From an uncultured Helicobacter sp. (lineage in GTDB: Bacteria; Campylobacterota; Campylobacteria; Campylobacterales; Helicobacteraceae), in the NCBI GenBank assembly GCA_944325775.1, contig CALVBL010000002.1, positions 70,533 to 134,532 of the forward strand: 64,000 bases of DNA, in the 5' to 3' direction. The notes below the pieces were generated by a model. The model ran no database searches. It saw only the letters and a program-made list of their open reading frames with translations, and was not told the DNA's origin. Position 1 is the stretch's first letter, and every line of letters starts with the position of its first letter. Made by a program: the position numbers and the translations under genes. This document shows, piece after piece, positions 1 through 8,783 of this stretch.

Positions 1-37
1 AAAATTCTAAAAAAGACAAGTTTATGCAAGGTTTAGT

Positions 38-43
38 TACAAT
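38..43 (+). promoter_or_regulatory. candidate -10 box upstream of the oxidoreductase gene
   Basis: TACAAT lies 29 bases before the start at 73. It sits within a small inverted repeat, GTTAC-AATG-GTAAC, at 36-49. No -35 box is evident, which is usual for the vegetative promoters of Helicobacter. This is a motif match only. Confidence 0.3.
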
Positions 44-72
44 GGTAACATACTTTAGAACAAAGGCTGGCG

Positions 73-1179
73 ATGGTGCGATGTGGTGTCGTGGGATATG
101 GGTATTGGGGCGTGAATGTAGCGCGCACGATTGAATCTCTTGAAGGCATAGAGCTCTATGCCTTATGCGAGATAGAATCTACGCGCGTCAAAGAGGCTAT
201 GCAAGTCTTCCAAAATGTGCGGATTTATGAGGATTTTTCGGAGTTTTTGCGCGATGAAAACATAGAATGCGTGTGTATCATCACGCCCCCCCACACGCAT
301 TTTGCCCTTGCCAAACAAGTTATAGAATCTAAAAAACATCTCTTTGTCGAAAAGCCTCTGTGTATGAGCTATGCGGATTCACAAGTCCTCTATGAGCTAG
401 CGAATAAGCATAATGTGGTGCTTTTTTGCGATCATATATTTTTGCACGCGCCAGCGGTGGAATATCTCAAAGCCCACATTGGGGATTTTGGCAATATTGT
501 CTCTATCACCGCACGCCGTATCAATCTAGGGCTGTTTCAGAGTGCTACTGATGTGGTGTGGGATCTAGCGATCCATGATTTGAGTATTATTGATTATCTC
601 ATAGGGCTTGATGTGAGGCGCGTGAGTGTCTTTACACAAAAATACCTTAACTACCCAAACGACGCGTTTGCGGTGCTAAGTCTTGAGCTTGCTAATAATG
701 TCATCGTGATGATCAATGTCTCGTGGCTCTCGCCTATCAAGGTGCGTGAGATCACTATCGGCGGGAGCAAACAAACCGCTATCTATGATGAGACACGATC
801 GGATAAACTTAGAATCTACACAAGTGGCGTGGTGCTAGAGCAAAGCCTACAAACTGATGATCTGCACCAAATGATGGTCAAATACCGCCTAGGCGAGGTG
901 CAAACACCAGAACTCTCTAAAGAACTTGCACTTGATAGGAGTTTGAAGACTTTTGTGAGATTGGTGCATACCAAAATGCGCAAGGTGGTAGATTCTATAG
1001 AATCTACAGATCTCACGCGTGCGGATAGCGGGGCGATGGCGGGAAATCCCCAAGTGTATAAATCTCTCATAAGCCCACAGATTCATAAGGCTCAATCTCC
1101 GCTTTGGGGGGAAGCAGAGTATCGTGCTCATACCTTGCGCGTTATGGCTGTGCTGGAGCGTCTGCGTGAGGCTCGCTAG
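73..1179 (+). CDS. Gfo/Idh/MocA family NAD(P)-dependent oxidoreductase
   Basis: This is a probable cytoplasmic sugar or cyclitol dehydrogenase of 368 residues. A Rossmann nucleotide-binding motif, GVVGYGYWG, opens the protein at residues 5-13. The family EKP motif with the conserved lysine is near residue 94, in LFVEKPLCMS, and an AIHDLSIIDYL segment lies in the substrate-binding half. Length is normal for the family. The start has an AAAGG ribosome binding site. Its 3' end overlaps the converging DUF2393 gene by 38 bases. Relatives often act on nucleotide sugars for surface glycans, but the substrate cannot be read from the sequence and no glycan genes are adjacent. Confidence 0.85.
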   Translation: MVRCGVVGYGYWGVNVARTIESLEGIELYALCEIESTRVKEAMQVFQNVRIYEDFSEFLRDENIECVCIITPPHTHFALAKQVIESKKHLFVEKPLCMSYADSQVLYELANKHNVVLFCDHIFLHAPAVEYLKAHIGDFGNIVSITARRINLGLFQSATDVVWDLAIHDLSIIDYLIGLDVRRVSVFTQKYLNYPNDAFAVLSLELANNVIVMINVSWLSPIKVREITIGGSKQTAIYDETRSDKLRIYTSGVVLEQSLQTDDLHQMMVKYRLGEVQTPELSKELALDRSLKTFVRLVHTKMRKVVDSIESTDLTRADSGAMAGNPQVYKSLISPQIHKAQSPLWGEAEYRAHTLRVMAVLERLREAR

Positions 1180-1786
1180 ATTCTGTATGCTGTGGGTTTT
1201 GGGCTTGTGAGTTTTGGTGCTGTGAATCTTGGTGATGTGGAGTCTGGAAGAGTTTGTGTAGTCCGTTGCTGCTGTGACAATCGATGTAGAGGGTGTATTC
1301 AAATGGTAGCTTTGGGGTAAAGTTATTAAAGATGAGTTGAATTTCTTGGCTCTGACTTGGTTTGAGATGCAGGGGAACGATCTGTTTATAATGATGTTTG
1401 GGGTATATCGGACTTAGGAACTTTAAAATCCCATCGTGTAGAATATCCACACTGACTTCACACAGACTAAATGGCGCAAAGCCGACATTACTCACATTGG
1501 CTTGGACAAAAAACGAATCTATATACTCAAGACGTTTGCTTTGTAGCACTTCCACATCGGTTTTATACAGCAGGTGCTGCATACAAAACTGCAATAAAAA
1601 AGGCGCACCAATAAAAAGCACTATACTAAGAAAAAAGAAAAGTTTGGAGGAAAACCTGCGCCCTCGCAACAACAGCCCGAGCATAAAAAATAATATGAAA
1701 ACCACAAAAAGCGCGCTCATGATACCTATCTCATAAAACGCAAAGGTATCGAAGAAATTTTGAATAAGGGCTACATAATCTTGCAT
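1142..1786 (-). CDS. DUF2393-type membrane protein
   Basis: A 214-residue protein with two hydrophobic segments near the N-terminus (about residues 18-40 and 48-68). A soluble, beta-rich region of about 110 residues follows, rich in paired hydrophobics such as VSNVGFAPFSLCEVSVD. It resembles the DUF2393 family of Campylobacterota, whose function is unknown. The last 35 residues are low-complexity, with repeated H, Q, N and S, and are probably disordered. The gene starts 3 bases after the hisIE stop and is probably co-transcribed with it. The tail lies in the stretch that overlaps the converging dehydrogenase gene or next to it. Confidence 0.7.
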   Translation of the reverse strand: MQDYVALIQNFFDTFAFYEIGIMSALFVVFILFFMLGLLLRGRRFSSKLFFFLSIVLFIGAPFLLQFCMQHLLYKTDVEVLQSKRLEYIDSFFVQANVSNVGFAPFSLCEVSVDILHDGILKFLSPIYPKHHYKQIVPLHLKPSQSQEIQLIFNNFTPKLPFEYTLYIDCHSSNGLHKLFQTPHHQDSQHQNSQAQNPQHTESSEPHADAPAQP

Positions 1787-1789
1787 AAT

Positions 1790-2530
1790 CTAGCCTTGAC
1801 GGGAGTTTTTCTCCTCTATCCCACTCACGCCCTCTCGTCTTTGGAGTTCTTGGCGGATTCTATCAGGGCTGATACCATAGAGTCCAAGCCCAACAAGTGT
1901 GTGATATACCAGATCGCTGCATTCATAGATGATCTCCTCCATCTTGCTATCTTTGAGCGCGAAAGTCAGCTCGCCAGCTTCCTCAATGATCTTTTTGCAA
2001 ATGGTATTAACGCCCTTAGCATACAAAGAAGCGGTATAAGAGGTCTTGGGGTCACCAAAGCGTTTTTCTACAATCGTGTGGTAGAGAGAATCCACAATGC
2101 CATAGAGCCTGACTGTGTCGATGAGTGGCGTTGGATCGCTGGATACATTATTAGAATCTAGAGTCTTAAAAAAGCAGCTTTTTGCTCCTGTATGGCATGC
2201 CACGCCCACTTGGCGCACTATAAAAAGCAGGGCATCGTTGTCACAATCAAGTTTAATGGATTCTATATGTTGGAGATGTCCGCTCTGCTCACCTTTTTTC
2301 CAAATCCGCTGCTTGGAGCGCGAGAAATAGTGCGCGAGCTTGCTCTCAAGGCTTAGACGCAGAGATTCTTGATTGCTATATGCGAGCATAAGCACGGAGT
2401 TGTCTTCTATGTTTTGGACGATAGTGGGGACCAGAGGGGAGCTTGCCCAATCAATATGGCAGTGCGCAGAATCTAGCGTGCAAGGCTCATTTGCCTCGTT
2501 AGATTCTGTATTTTGCGCGCTTAGATTCAT
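1790..2530 (-). CDS. hisIE: bifunctional phosphoribosyl-AMP cyclohydrolase / phosphoribosyl-ATP pyrophosphatase
   Basis: This enzyme catalyses the second and third steps of histidine biosynthesis in the cytoplasm. The HisI half (about residues 25-120) carries the typical AHYFSRSKQRIWKKGEQSGH stretch and the metal-binding Asp/Cys/His region ending in VACHTGAKSCFF. The HisE half (about 140-235) shows the helical IIEEAGELTFA motif with its acidic metal ligands. The N-terminal 25 residues are a low-complexity extension. The start codon directly follows the TAA of the upstream band-7 gene with no good ribosome binding site, so translation is probably coupled. No other his gene is in this window. 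Confidence 0.93.
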   Translation of the reverse strand: MNLSAQNTESNEANEPCTLDSAHCHIDWASSPLVPTIVQNIEDNSVLMLAYSNQESLRLSLESKLAHYFSRSKQRIWKKGEQSGHLQHIESIKLDCDNDALLFIVRQVGVACHTGAKSCFFKTLDSNNVSSDPTPLIDTVRLYGIVDSLYHTIVEKRFGDPKTSYTASLYAKGVNTICKKIIEEAGELTFALKDSKMEEIIYECSDLVYHTLVGLGLYGISPDRIRQELQRREGVSGIEEKNSRQG

Positions 2531-3652
2531 TTATTGTGCGCTCACAGTGTTTTGTCGTTTGCTCTTAGAATCTATCCAAATATTTGGTACAGAGCCACCG
2601 GGTGCAAGGAAAATCTGTGCGTTTGTGTTTTCCTTGAGTGCTTCATTAAACTTGCCTTGCACCTCAATTTGACGCAAGTCTAGAAGGCGTTGGCTAAGGC
2701 TGTCGGCGATAAGCTTGTTGGCTTGCGATTGGGCTTTGGCTTCGATAGTGATCGCATCTGCCACACCTTGGGCTTTGACACGATTTGCATCCGCTTCTCC
2801 TTTAGCAAGTGCGGCGACCTTTTCAGCTTCTTGCTTGGCTCTATCGACTTCATAGCGCACGCGCTCGGCTTCTTGGCGAGCGACTTGCACTTGTTCGATC
2901 TGGGCTTTGATCTTTTCAGGTAGCACGATTTCACGCAGCTGTACAGATGTGAGTATCACTGGATCGTTTTTGAATCGCTTGACTTCGTTTTCCATATTGA
3001 GAGCTATTTCTTTAGCGATATCATCACGTTTGGTAGGTAGCTCTTCAGCAGGATAACGTCCCACAACGCTACGCACCACATCGCGCACTACAGGATTGAT
3101 GATTTTTTGTTCCCATGAGAGTCCATACACAGAAATCGTGAGCGGTGCATTTGTATCGTTGAGCTGATATTGCACAGTAAGTTCTATCATCACCGTAAGA
3201 CCGCGAGAATCTAGCACATTAATCGCATCATTTCTGAATATACCTTGATTTTTGGCTATCGCCCCCATATCCTCGCTACGAGAAAAATTGATCGTGCGCA
3301 CGCGTGTATCCACCACGATCACTTCTTGTAAAAACGGGATAAAGAAATGCAAGCCGGGCTGTAATGGTGTGGGTTCATATTTACCGGTAGTAGCCTTGAT
3401 CCCCACTTCACCGGAATTGATAATCACAAAGGGACGTTGAATCACAAGGATCAAAATAATAGCCACAAGAATGATCAAAATAGTGAGTTTTTTGCCACTA
3501 GGCACGAAATTATTGAGATTGTTGAAATTATCAAAGCCGCCGTTACCACCACCAAATGGCGGTTTGTCATTGTTGTTGCGCTTTGGCTCCGATGACTTGT
3601 TGTTCATCTGCGCACGCTTGTTTTTGAGATGTTCATTGAGATCTATTGGCAT
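2531..3652 (-). CDS. SPFH/band-7 (prohibitin/HflK-like) membrane protein
   Basis: A 373-residue scaffold protein with one transmembrane anchor at about residues 53-72. The N-terminus is cytoplasmic, charged and Gly/Asn-rich. A band-7 domain follows (about 75-255) and then a long Ala/Glu/Lys coiled coil (about 255-320). This matches bacterial prohibitin-like proteins, which assemble membrane microdomains or modulate FtsH-type proteolysis. Helicobacter pylori has a similar protein, but its precise role is not established. There is no HflC partner beside it. The ribosome binding site is AAAGGA, six bases before the ATG. Confidence 0.82.
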   Translation of the reverse strand: MPIDLNEHLKNKRAQMNNKSSEPKRNNNDKPPFGGGNGGFDNFNNLNNFVPSGKKLTILIILVAIILILVIQRPFVIINSGEVGIKATTGKYEPTPLQPGLHFFIPFLQEVIVVDTRVRTINFSRSEDMGAIAKNQGIFRNDAINVLDSRGLTVMIELTVQYQLNDTNAPLTISVYGLSWEQKIINPVVRDVVRSVVGRYPAEELPTKRDDIAKEIALNMENEVKRFKNDPVILTSVQLREIVLPEKIKAQIEQVQVARQEAERVRYEVDRAKQEAEKVAALAKGEADANRVKAQGVADAITIEAKAQSQANKLIADSLSQRLLDLRQIEVQGKFNEALKENTNAQIFLAPGGSVPNIWIDSKSKRQNTVSAQ

Positions 3653-3661
3653 ATATATCCT

Positions 3662-4585
3662 TTAAATAAATGTCAGATACTTTCTGTATTTTTGATTTTT
3701 ACCATTCACGATGGCAAAAAACTCTTCTTGAAGTTTTTTGGTAATAGGTCCTGCTTTGCCCTCACCAATCACCCGCCAATCCAGCTCACGCACCGGTGTG
3801 ATTTCTGCGGCTGTCCCTGTGAAAAACGCTTCATCGGCGATATACACTTCATCACGCGAGATTCTGCGCTGCTCTAGGGGGATACCAAGATCTTTAGCGA
3901 GCTCCACCACAGTGGCTTGCGTGATAGATTCAAGGCTATTATCGTGTGGAGGTGTGATGAGTACACCATCACGCACGATAAAAAAGCACTCGCCACTTCC
4001 TTCAGCGATAAATCCACTATCATCAAGTAGCAAGGCTTCTTCACAGCCTGCGCTCATTGCTTCAAATTTCGCCATTTGGGAGTTGAGATAGCCACCGGCA
4101 GACTTTGCTTTGCCCATATGGGATTTGGTGCAGTTACGCACAAAAGAGCTAGTTTTGACTTTGATACCATATTTGAGTGCATCATCGCCGAGATACGCAC
4201 CCCATTCCCATGCGGCGATGGCGACATTCACGGGTGCATTCACATGATAAAGCCCCATAACGCCATATCCTAGATAAATAAGCGGTCTGATATACACATT
4301 GGCTTTGTAATCATCTTTATTGGCGCGTAGGAGTTCGATTTGGGCATTTTCTAGCTCTGCTTGAGTGTAGGGGCTTTTGATACATACGATTTTTGCTGAG
4401 TTAAGCAGGCGTTTGGTGTGGTCTTGCAAGCGAAAAATCGCTAAGCCCTCGGGGGTCATATACGCTCTTGTGCCTTCAAACACGGCGTTACCATAATGCA
4501 AGGTGTGTGTCAAGATATGAGTTGTAGCCTCCGCCCATGGAACAAGCTTGCCGTCTTTCCAAATATATTGCGCTTCTTTTAGCAT
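3662..4585 (-). CDS. ilvE: branched-chain amino acid aminotransferase
   Basis: This fold-type IV PLP aminotransferase catalyses the last step of valine, leucine and isoleucine synthesis. Family marks include THTLHYGNAVFEGTRAY near residue 25, the PLP-lysine region KSHMGKAKSAGGYLNS near residue 160, and LLLDDSGFIAEGSGECFF near residue 190. At 307 residues it has the normal length of class I IlvE. The ATG has an AAAGGAG ribosome binding site. The upstream gap to rpsI holds a hairpin, so ilvE probably starts its own transcript, which may run on into the band-7 gene and hisIE. Confidence 0.95.
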   Translation of the reverse strand: MLKEAQYIWKDGKLVPWAEATTHILTHTLHYGNAVFEGTRAYMTPEGLAIFRLQDHTKRLLNSAKIVCIKSPYTQAELENAQIELLRANKDDYKANVYIRPLIYLGYGVMGLYHVNAPVNVAIAAWEWGAYLGDDALKYGIKVKTSSFVRNCTKSHMGKAKSAGGYLNSQMAKFEAMSAGCEEALLLDDSGFIAEGSGECFFIVRDGVLITPPHDNSLESITQATVVELAKDLGIPLEQRRISRDEVYIADEAFFTGTAAEITPVRELDWRVIGEGKAGPITKKLQEEFFAIVNGKNQKYRKYLTFI

Positions 4586-4692
4586 ACCAGCTCCTTTTTA
4601 AGATAAGAATTTGTGAATCTCATTATATCCCACAAACACCATCCTTTGCCCAAGCAATAACCAAATTTGAGTTTGTGAGAGAAGCCTCGAAC

Positions 4693-4722
4693 ACAGCTTT
4701 TGGAAAAATCCAAAAAGCCTGT
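4693..4722 (-). terminator. hairpin terminator candidate after rplM-rpsI
   Basis: A near-perfect inverted repeat, with arms CAGCTTTTGGA and TCCAAAAAGCCTG around a short A-rich loop, begins 3 bases past the rpsI stop. The stem itself is T/A-rich and there is no long U tract after it. Position and shape suggest transcription termination or mRNA 3' end formation. Confidence 0.45.
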
Positions 4723-4725
4723 ATT

Positions 4726-5115
4726 TTAGCGTTTTGAGAATTGTGGTGAGCGACGAGCTTTTTTCTTACCATATTTTTTGCGCTCTACCACTCTAGAATC
4801 TCGTGTAAGCAAGCCTTTTGGCTTTAGTATCGCACGGAATGCAATATCGTAATTGTTGAGTGCTTTTGAGATCCCATGTCGCAATGCTTCAGCCTGTGCG
4901 GAATATCCGCCACCAAGTGTGTGTGCGATAATATCAACGGACTTTTCTTGCTTAGTAAGGATGAGGGGTTGCATCACTTTCATCTTGATCGCTTCGTGCC
5001 CGCCGAGCCAGTCATTGAGGCTCTGTCCGTTGATAGTGAGCTTGCCACTACCGTTTTGTAGCCATACTTTTGCGACCGCTGTCTTTCTTTTTCCTGTTGC
5101 ATATACTTTTGCCAT
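4726..5115 (-). CDS. rpsI: 30S ribosomal protein S9
   Basis: Small-subunit ribosomal protein of 129 residues, the normal length. The N-terminal VYATGKRKTAVAKV and the C-terminal RKKYGKKKARRSPQFSKR tail, which ends in the conserved SKR reaching into the P site, are diagnostic. It starts 2 bases after the rplM stop, the classical L13-S9 pair, and has an AAAGGAAA ribosome binding site inside the end of rplM. Confidence 0.98.
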   Translation of the reverse strand: MAKVYATGKRKTAVAKVWLQNGSGKLTINGQSLNDWLGGHEAIKMKVMQPLILTKQEKSVDIIAHTLGGGYSAQAEALRHGISKALNNYDIAFRAILKPKGLLTRDSRVVERKKYGKKKARRSPQFSKR

Positions 5116-5117
5116 GA

Positions 5118-5561
5118 TTATTTTCCTTTAGCTGCTTGAGTTGTTTTGCTGATTTGAGCGCTGTGAGGGTGTTCGCTGCCCTTATAGACTTTGAGCTTTT
5201 TGAGCATTGCTCTGCCAAGTTTTGTCTTAGGGAGCATACCACGCACCGCTAGGTGGAAGAGCTTTTCGGGTGATTTTTGGAGCATTTCTTCAAGTGTCTT
5301 GCTCTTGGTGCTACCAAAGTAGCCAGAGTGTGTAAAATACTCTTTGTCTTTTAGTTTCATACCGGTAAATTTCACCTCACTTGCATTGATGATGACGACA
5401 AAATCGCCACAATCGATGTTGGGTGTGAAGCAGGGCTTGTGTTTGCCTCGTAGGAGGGTAGCTGCTTGCGTGATGAGACGACCAAATACCTGATCTTTAG
5501 CATCAAGCACGACCCATTGACGATTGATGTCCTCTTGCGTTGCTATTTTTGTGATTTCCAT
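5118..5561 (-). CDS. rplM: 50S ribosomal protein L13
   Basis: Large-subunit ribosomal protein of 147 residues. Recognisable stretches are WVVLDAKDQVFGRL near the start, LLRGKHKPCFTPNIDCGDFVVIINA in the middle, and AVRGMLPKTKLGRAMLKKLKVY towards the end. It is the first gene of the L13-S9 operon. The ribosome binding site is AAGGA, eight bases before the ATG. The start lies across a 428-bp intergenic region from the divergent nap operon. Confidence 0.98.
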   Translation of the reverse strand: MEITKIATQEDINRQWVVLDAKDQVFGRLITQAATLLRGKHKPCFTPNIDCGDFVVIINASEVKFTGMKLKDKEYFTHSGYFGSTKSKTLEEMLQKSPEKLFHLAVRGMLPKTKLGRAMLKKLKVYKGSEHPHSAQISKTTQAAKGK

Positions 5562-5604
5562 GAGAGAATCCTTGCTGACTTGAAATATATTTTTAGAAAC
5601 GCGA

Positions 5605-5610
5605 ATTATA
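5605..5610 (-). promoter_or_regulatory. rplM: -10 box for rplM-rpsI
   Basis: Read on the minus strand this is a perfect TATAAT, 43 bases upstream of the rplM start, in an AT-rich region without a clear -35. Position and sequence fit a vegetative sigma-80 promoter of Helicobacter. Confidence 0.45.
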
Positions 5611-5724
5611 AGGATTTTATTCTTATGTAAAACTTAAGTTAATGAATCTCTAAGCTTTTAAGCTTAAAATTTTATAAAAATATTATATATAATATTTAAT
5701 ATAGATTCTCTCCGCGTGACTTTG

Positions 5725-5733
5725 TGCTATAAT
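5725..5733 (+). promoter_or_regulatory. napA: extended -10 promoter for the nap operon
   Basis: TGCTATAAT is a perfect extended -10 element (TG-N-TATAAT). Transcription would start near 5740 and leave an untranslated leader of about 250 bases before napA. The region upstream is very AT-rich. Confidence 0.5.
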
Positions 5734-5757
5734 TTTTTTGTTTTATAAAAATTTAAG

Positions 5758-5888
5758 AAACTGCGATATTCCCACACTCTGTGAAAAGTCAAGATTCTAG
5801 AATCTTGTGTTCTTGTGTGAGATTCACAATCTAAGATTCTGTGAGCTTGCCTTATGCTTGTAGGAAGATGTGGGAAAATTTGCAGTTT
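5758..5888 (+). promoter_or_regulatory. structured 5' leader of the nap operon
   Basis: Two distant arms pair. AAACTGC (5758-5764) pairs with GCAGTTT (5882-5888), and TCCCACA (5770-5776) pairs with TGTGGGA (5869-5875), with a small internal loop between them. Inside this closing stem lie the perfect 16-bp palindrome AAGATTCTAGAATCTT (5791-5806) and a TCACA/TGTGA hairpin (5824-5845). The result is a multibranched fold beginning just after the predicted transcription start. No coding region is present. Function is unknown; it could be a riboswitch-like or protein-binding leader. After it come an AAGGAGG sequence at about 5900 without a useful ORF, and then the real napA ribosome binding site TAAGGAGG. 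Confidence 0.35.
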
Positions 5889-5989
5889 ATCACAGATATA
5901 AGGAGGTGGGAGCTAGCGAGTTCAGATTCTATAAATGCCTTTGTGCGATTTTGCATTTTTAAATGATAAATATTTTGTAAGGAGGAAAT

Positions 5990-8779
5990 ATGCAAACAAC
6001 AAGCGTAAGTCGTCGTAGTTTTATAAAAAGCGCAGCAATCGCTTCAGCTGCTTCAGCTGCAGGACTAGGTGTGCCTAGCACACTCCTAGCAGAATCCAAC
6101 GCCGCCCAAAAGTCTTGGAAATGGGATAAGAGCGTGTGTAGATTCTGTGGGACAGGGTGTGGGATCATGGTCGCTACCAAAGATGGGCAAATCGTCGCTG
6201 TCAAGGGAGATCCAGAGGCACCTGTGAATAGAGGTATCAACTGCATTAAAGGGTATTTTTGTGCCAAGATTATGTATGGACAAGATCGCCTCACACAGCC
6301 GCTTTTGCGCGTGAATGCAAAGGGTGAATTTGATAAAAAAGGAAAGTTTGCTCCCGTGAGCTGGAAAAGGGCTTTTGATGAAATGGAAAAGCAGTTTAGA
6401 AAAGCCTATGAGACAATAGGTCCAACAGGTGTGGCGATCCTAGGTAGTGGGCAATACACAGTTCAAGAGGGCTATGCCTCTGTTAAGTTGATGAAAGCCG
6501 GGTTTCGATCAAACAACATCGATCCAAACGCACGCCATTGTATGGCAAGTGCGGTGGTGGGCTTCATGCAGACTTTTGGTGTCGATGAGCCAGCGGGTTG
6601 CTATGATGATATTGAGCTTACTGATACGATTGTTACTTGGGGAGCGAATATGGCGGAAATGCACCCGATTTTGTGGAGTCGCGTGACCGATAGAAAACTC
6701 TCAAACCCCAACAAAGTAAAGATTATCAATCTTTCGACCTTTACTAACAGGACTTCAGACATCGCTGATACCGAGATCATTTTCAAGCCCCAAACCGATT
6801 TGGCGATTTGGAACTTCATCGCACGCGAGATCGTGTATAACAAACCAGAATCTATTGACAAAGAGTTTGTTAAAAATTACTGCACCTTTAGTACAGGGTA
6901 TGTAAATATCGGCTATGGTATGCGCGATAATCCCGATCACAAGAGTTTTTCATCTCAAGAAAAAGAGATTGTGGCAAAGCAGGTTAGCAAGGTGCTAAGT
7001 GAGAATGAGGGTATCACGCTGCAATACCTAGGGCTGAAAGCCGGCGATACGCTCACCAACGATAAGGCAAAAGAAGCCGATGTACATTGGGAAATTGGGT
7101 TTGAGGATTTCAAAAAAGCCCTAGAGCCCTACACACTAGACTTCGTCGCAAAGCTTGCTAAAGGCGATGAATCCGAAAGTCTAGATTCATTCAAGGCTAA
7201 ACTCCAACAGCTCGCTGACTACTACACACAAAAAGATCGAAAAGTCGTGAGTTTTTGGACTATGGGCTTTAATCAACACCAAAGAGGCACTTGGGTCAAT
7301 GAGCAAAGCTATATGGTGCATATGCTACTTGGTAAGCAAGCTAAGCCCGGTAATGGTGCGTTTTCGCTCACGGGGCAGCCTAGTGCGTGCGGGACAGCGC
7401 GAGAAGTGGGGACATTTTGTCATAGATTGCCCGCGGATATGGTGGTGGCAAATCCAAAACACCGCGAGATTTCTGAAAAAATCTGGAATCTCCCCGCTGG
7501 CACGCTCAATGGCAAACCCGGCTATGCGTTTTTGGACATCATGCGTGCGCTTGAGGATCAAAAGGTCAAATGGGTGTGGGTGCAAGTCAATAACCCATGG
7601 CAAAACACCGCGAATGCTAACCATTGGATAAAAGCTGCTAGGGAGCTTGATAATTTCATCGTGGTGAGTGATAGCTATCCGGGGATTAGTGCCAAAGTCG
7701 CGGATTTGATATTGCCATCAGCGATGATTTATGAGAAATGGGGTGCGTATGGCAATGCCGAGCGACGCACACAGCACTGGAAGCAGCAAGTCCTCCCACA
7801 AGGCAATGCGATGAGTGATACTTGGCAGGTGCTAGAGTTTGCTAAACGCTTCACACTCAAAGATGTGTGGGGCAAAGACTATGAAGCATTGGGGCTTAAG
7901 GGTGTGTTAGCTGAAGCTAAAGCATTGGGTTATAAAGAAGATTCTACGCTTTTTGATGTGCTCTTTGCCAATGATCGAGCTAAGAAATTTAGCACCAAAG
8001 ACGCGATGCTAAAAGATCAGCTAAACTCTGAAGTTTTTGGTGATACGCGCAAGGTCGTGGGTAGCGATGATAAGGTTTTTGAAGGGTATGATTTCTTTGT
8101 GCAAAAGTATTTGTGGGAAGAATACCGCCTCTTTGGACTTGGACATGGGCACGATTTAGCGGAGTTTGATGTATATCATAAGGTGCGTGGATTGCGCTGG
8201 CCTGTGGTCGATGGTAAGGAGACACAATGGAGATTTAATGCCAAATACGATCCATATGCGCGCAAATACGGTGAGGGCAAGGAATTTGCCTTCTATGGTA
8301 ATAAAGAAGCCGCACTTTTGCAAGGTGATCTAAGCAAGCCCGGCAGTGAGAAAAAGCCAATCACCAATAGGGCAAAGATATTCTTCCGTCCGTATATGGA
8401 TCCTTGCGAAATACCTGATAAAGAATATCCTATGTGGCTTTCAACCGGTAGGGTTTTGGAGCATTGGCATAGCGGGACGATGACGATGAGGGTGCCAGAG
8501 TTATTTCGCGCTGTGCCAGAAGCACTGTGCTATATGAATGAATCTGACGCCAAAGAGCAGGGATTTAAAGCTGGCGATCACATATGGGTAGAATCTCGCA
8601 GGGGCAAAGTCAAAGCGCGCGTGGATATCAATGGCAGAAACCGCCCACCAAAAGGCTTGGTATATGTGCCTTGGTTTGATGAAAATGTGTATATCAACAA
8701 AGTGTGTCTTGATGCGACCTGTCCGCTCTCAAAGCAGACGGATTTTAAGAAATGTGCTGTGAAGGTGTATAAGGCATAA
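5990..8779 (+). CDS. napA: periplasmic nitrate reductase, catalytic subunit NapA
   Basis: This periplasmic molybdenum bis-MGD enzyme reduces nitrate to nitrite. A twin-arginine signal, SRRSFIK, is at residues 7-13, with cleavage probably near residue 36. The [4Fe-4S] cluster is bound by Cys50, Cys53, Cys57 and Cys85 (VCRFCGTGCG plus GINCIKG). The Mo-ligating cysteine is Cys184 in NARHCMASAVV. At 929 residues it matches the long NapA of Campylobacterota. A strong TAAGGAGG ribosome binding site precedes the ATG. It is the first gene of napAGHBLD. Expression is probably controlled through the long leader; the sequence does not show the signal. Confidence 0.98.
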   Translation: MQTTSVSRRSFIKSAAIASAASAAGLGVPSTLLAESNAAQKSWKWDKSVCRFCGTGCGIMVATKDGQIVAVKGDPEAPVNRGINCIKGYFCAKIMYGQDRLTQPLLRVNAKGEFDKKGKFAPVSWKRAFDEMEKQFRKAYETIGPTGVAILGSGQYTVQEGYASVKLMKAGFRSNNIDPNARHCMASAVVGFMQTFGVDEPAGCYDDIELTDTIVTWGANMAEMHPILWSRVTDRKLSNPNKVKIINLSTFTNRTSDIADTEIIFKPQTDLAIWNFIAREIVYNKPESIDKEFVKNYCTFSTGYVNIGYGMRDNPDHKSFSSQEKEIVAKQVSKVLSENEGITLQYLGLKAGDTLTNDKAKEADVHWEIGFEDFKKALEPYTLDFVAKLAKGDESESLDSFKAKLQQLADYYTQKDRKVVSFWTMGFNQHQRGTWVNEQSYMVHMLLGKQAKPGNGAFSLTGQPSACGTAREVGTFCHRLPADMVVANPKHREISEKIWNLPAGTLNGKPGYAFLDIMRALEDQKVKWVWVQVNNPWQNTANANHWIKAARELDNFIVVSDSYPGISAKVADLILPSAMIYEKWGAYGNAERRTQHWKQQVLPQGNAMSDTWQVLEFAKRFTLKDVWGKDYEALGLKGVLAEAKALGYKEDSTLFDVLFANDRAKKFSTKDAMLKDQLNSEVFGDTRKVVGSDDKVFEGYDFFVQKYLWEEYRLFGLGHGHDLAEFDVYHKVRGLRWPVVDGKETQWRFNAKYDPYARKYGEGKEFAFYGNKEAALLQGDLSKPGSEKKPITNRAKIFFRPYMDPCEIPDKEYPMWLSTGRVLEHWHSGTMTMRVPELFRAVPEALCYMNESDAKEQGFKAGDHIWVESRRGKVKARVDINGRNRPPKGLVYVPWFDENVYINKVCLDATCPLSKQTDFKKCAVKVYKA

Positions 8780-8783
8780 TTCT

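Noticed and set aside
889..1302. 137-codon minus-strand ORF over the end of the oxidoreductase gene
   Set aside because: It is antisense to the dehydrogenase and overlaps the DUF2393 gene in another frame; Thr, His and Ser-rich low-complexity sequence.
5894..5925. AAGGAGG ribosome-binding-like sequence in the nap leader
   Set aside because: No start codon at a useful distance opens more than about 18 codons; napA has its own TAAGGAGG just before the ATG.
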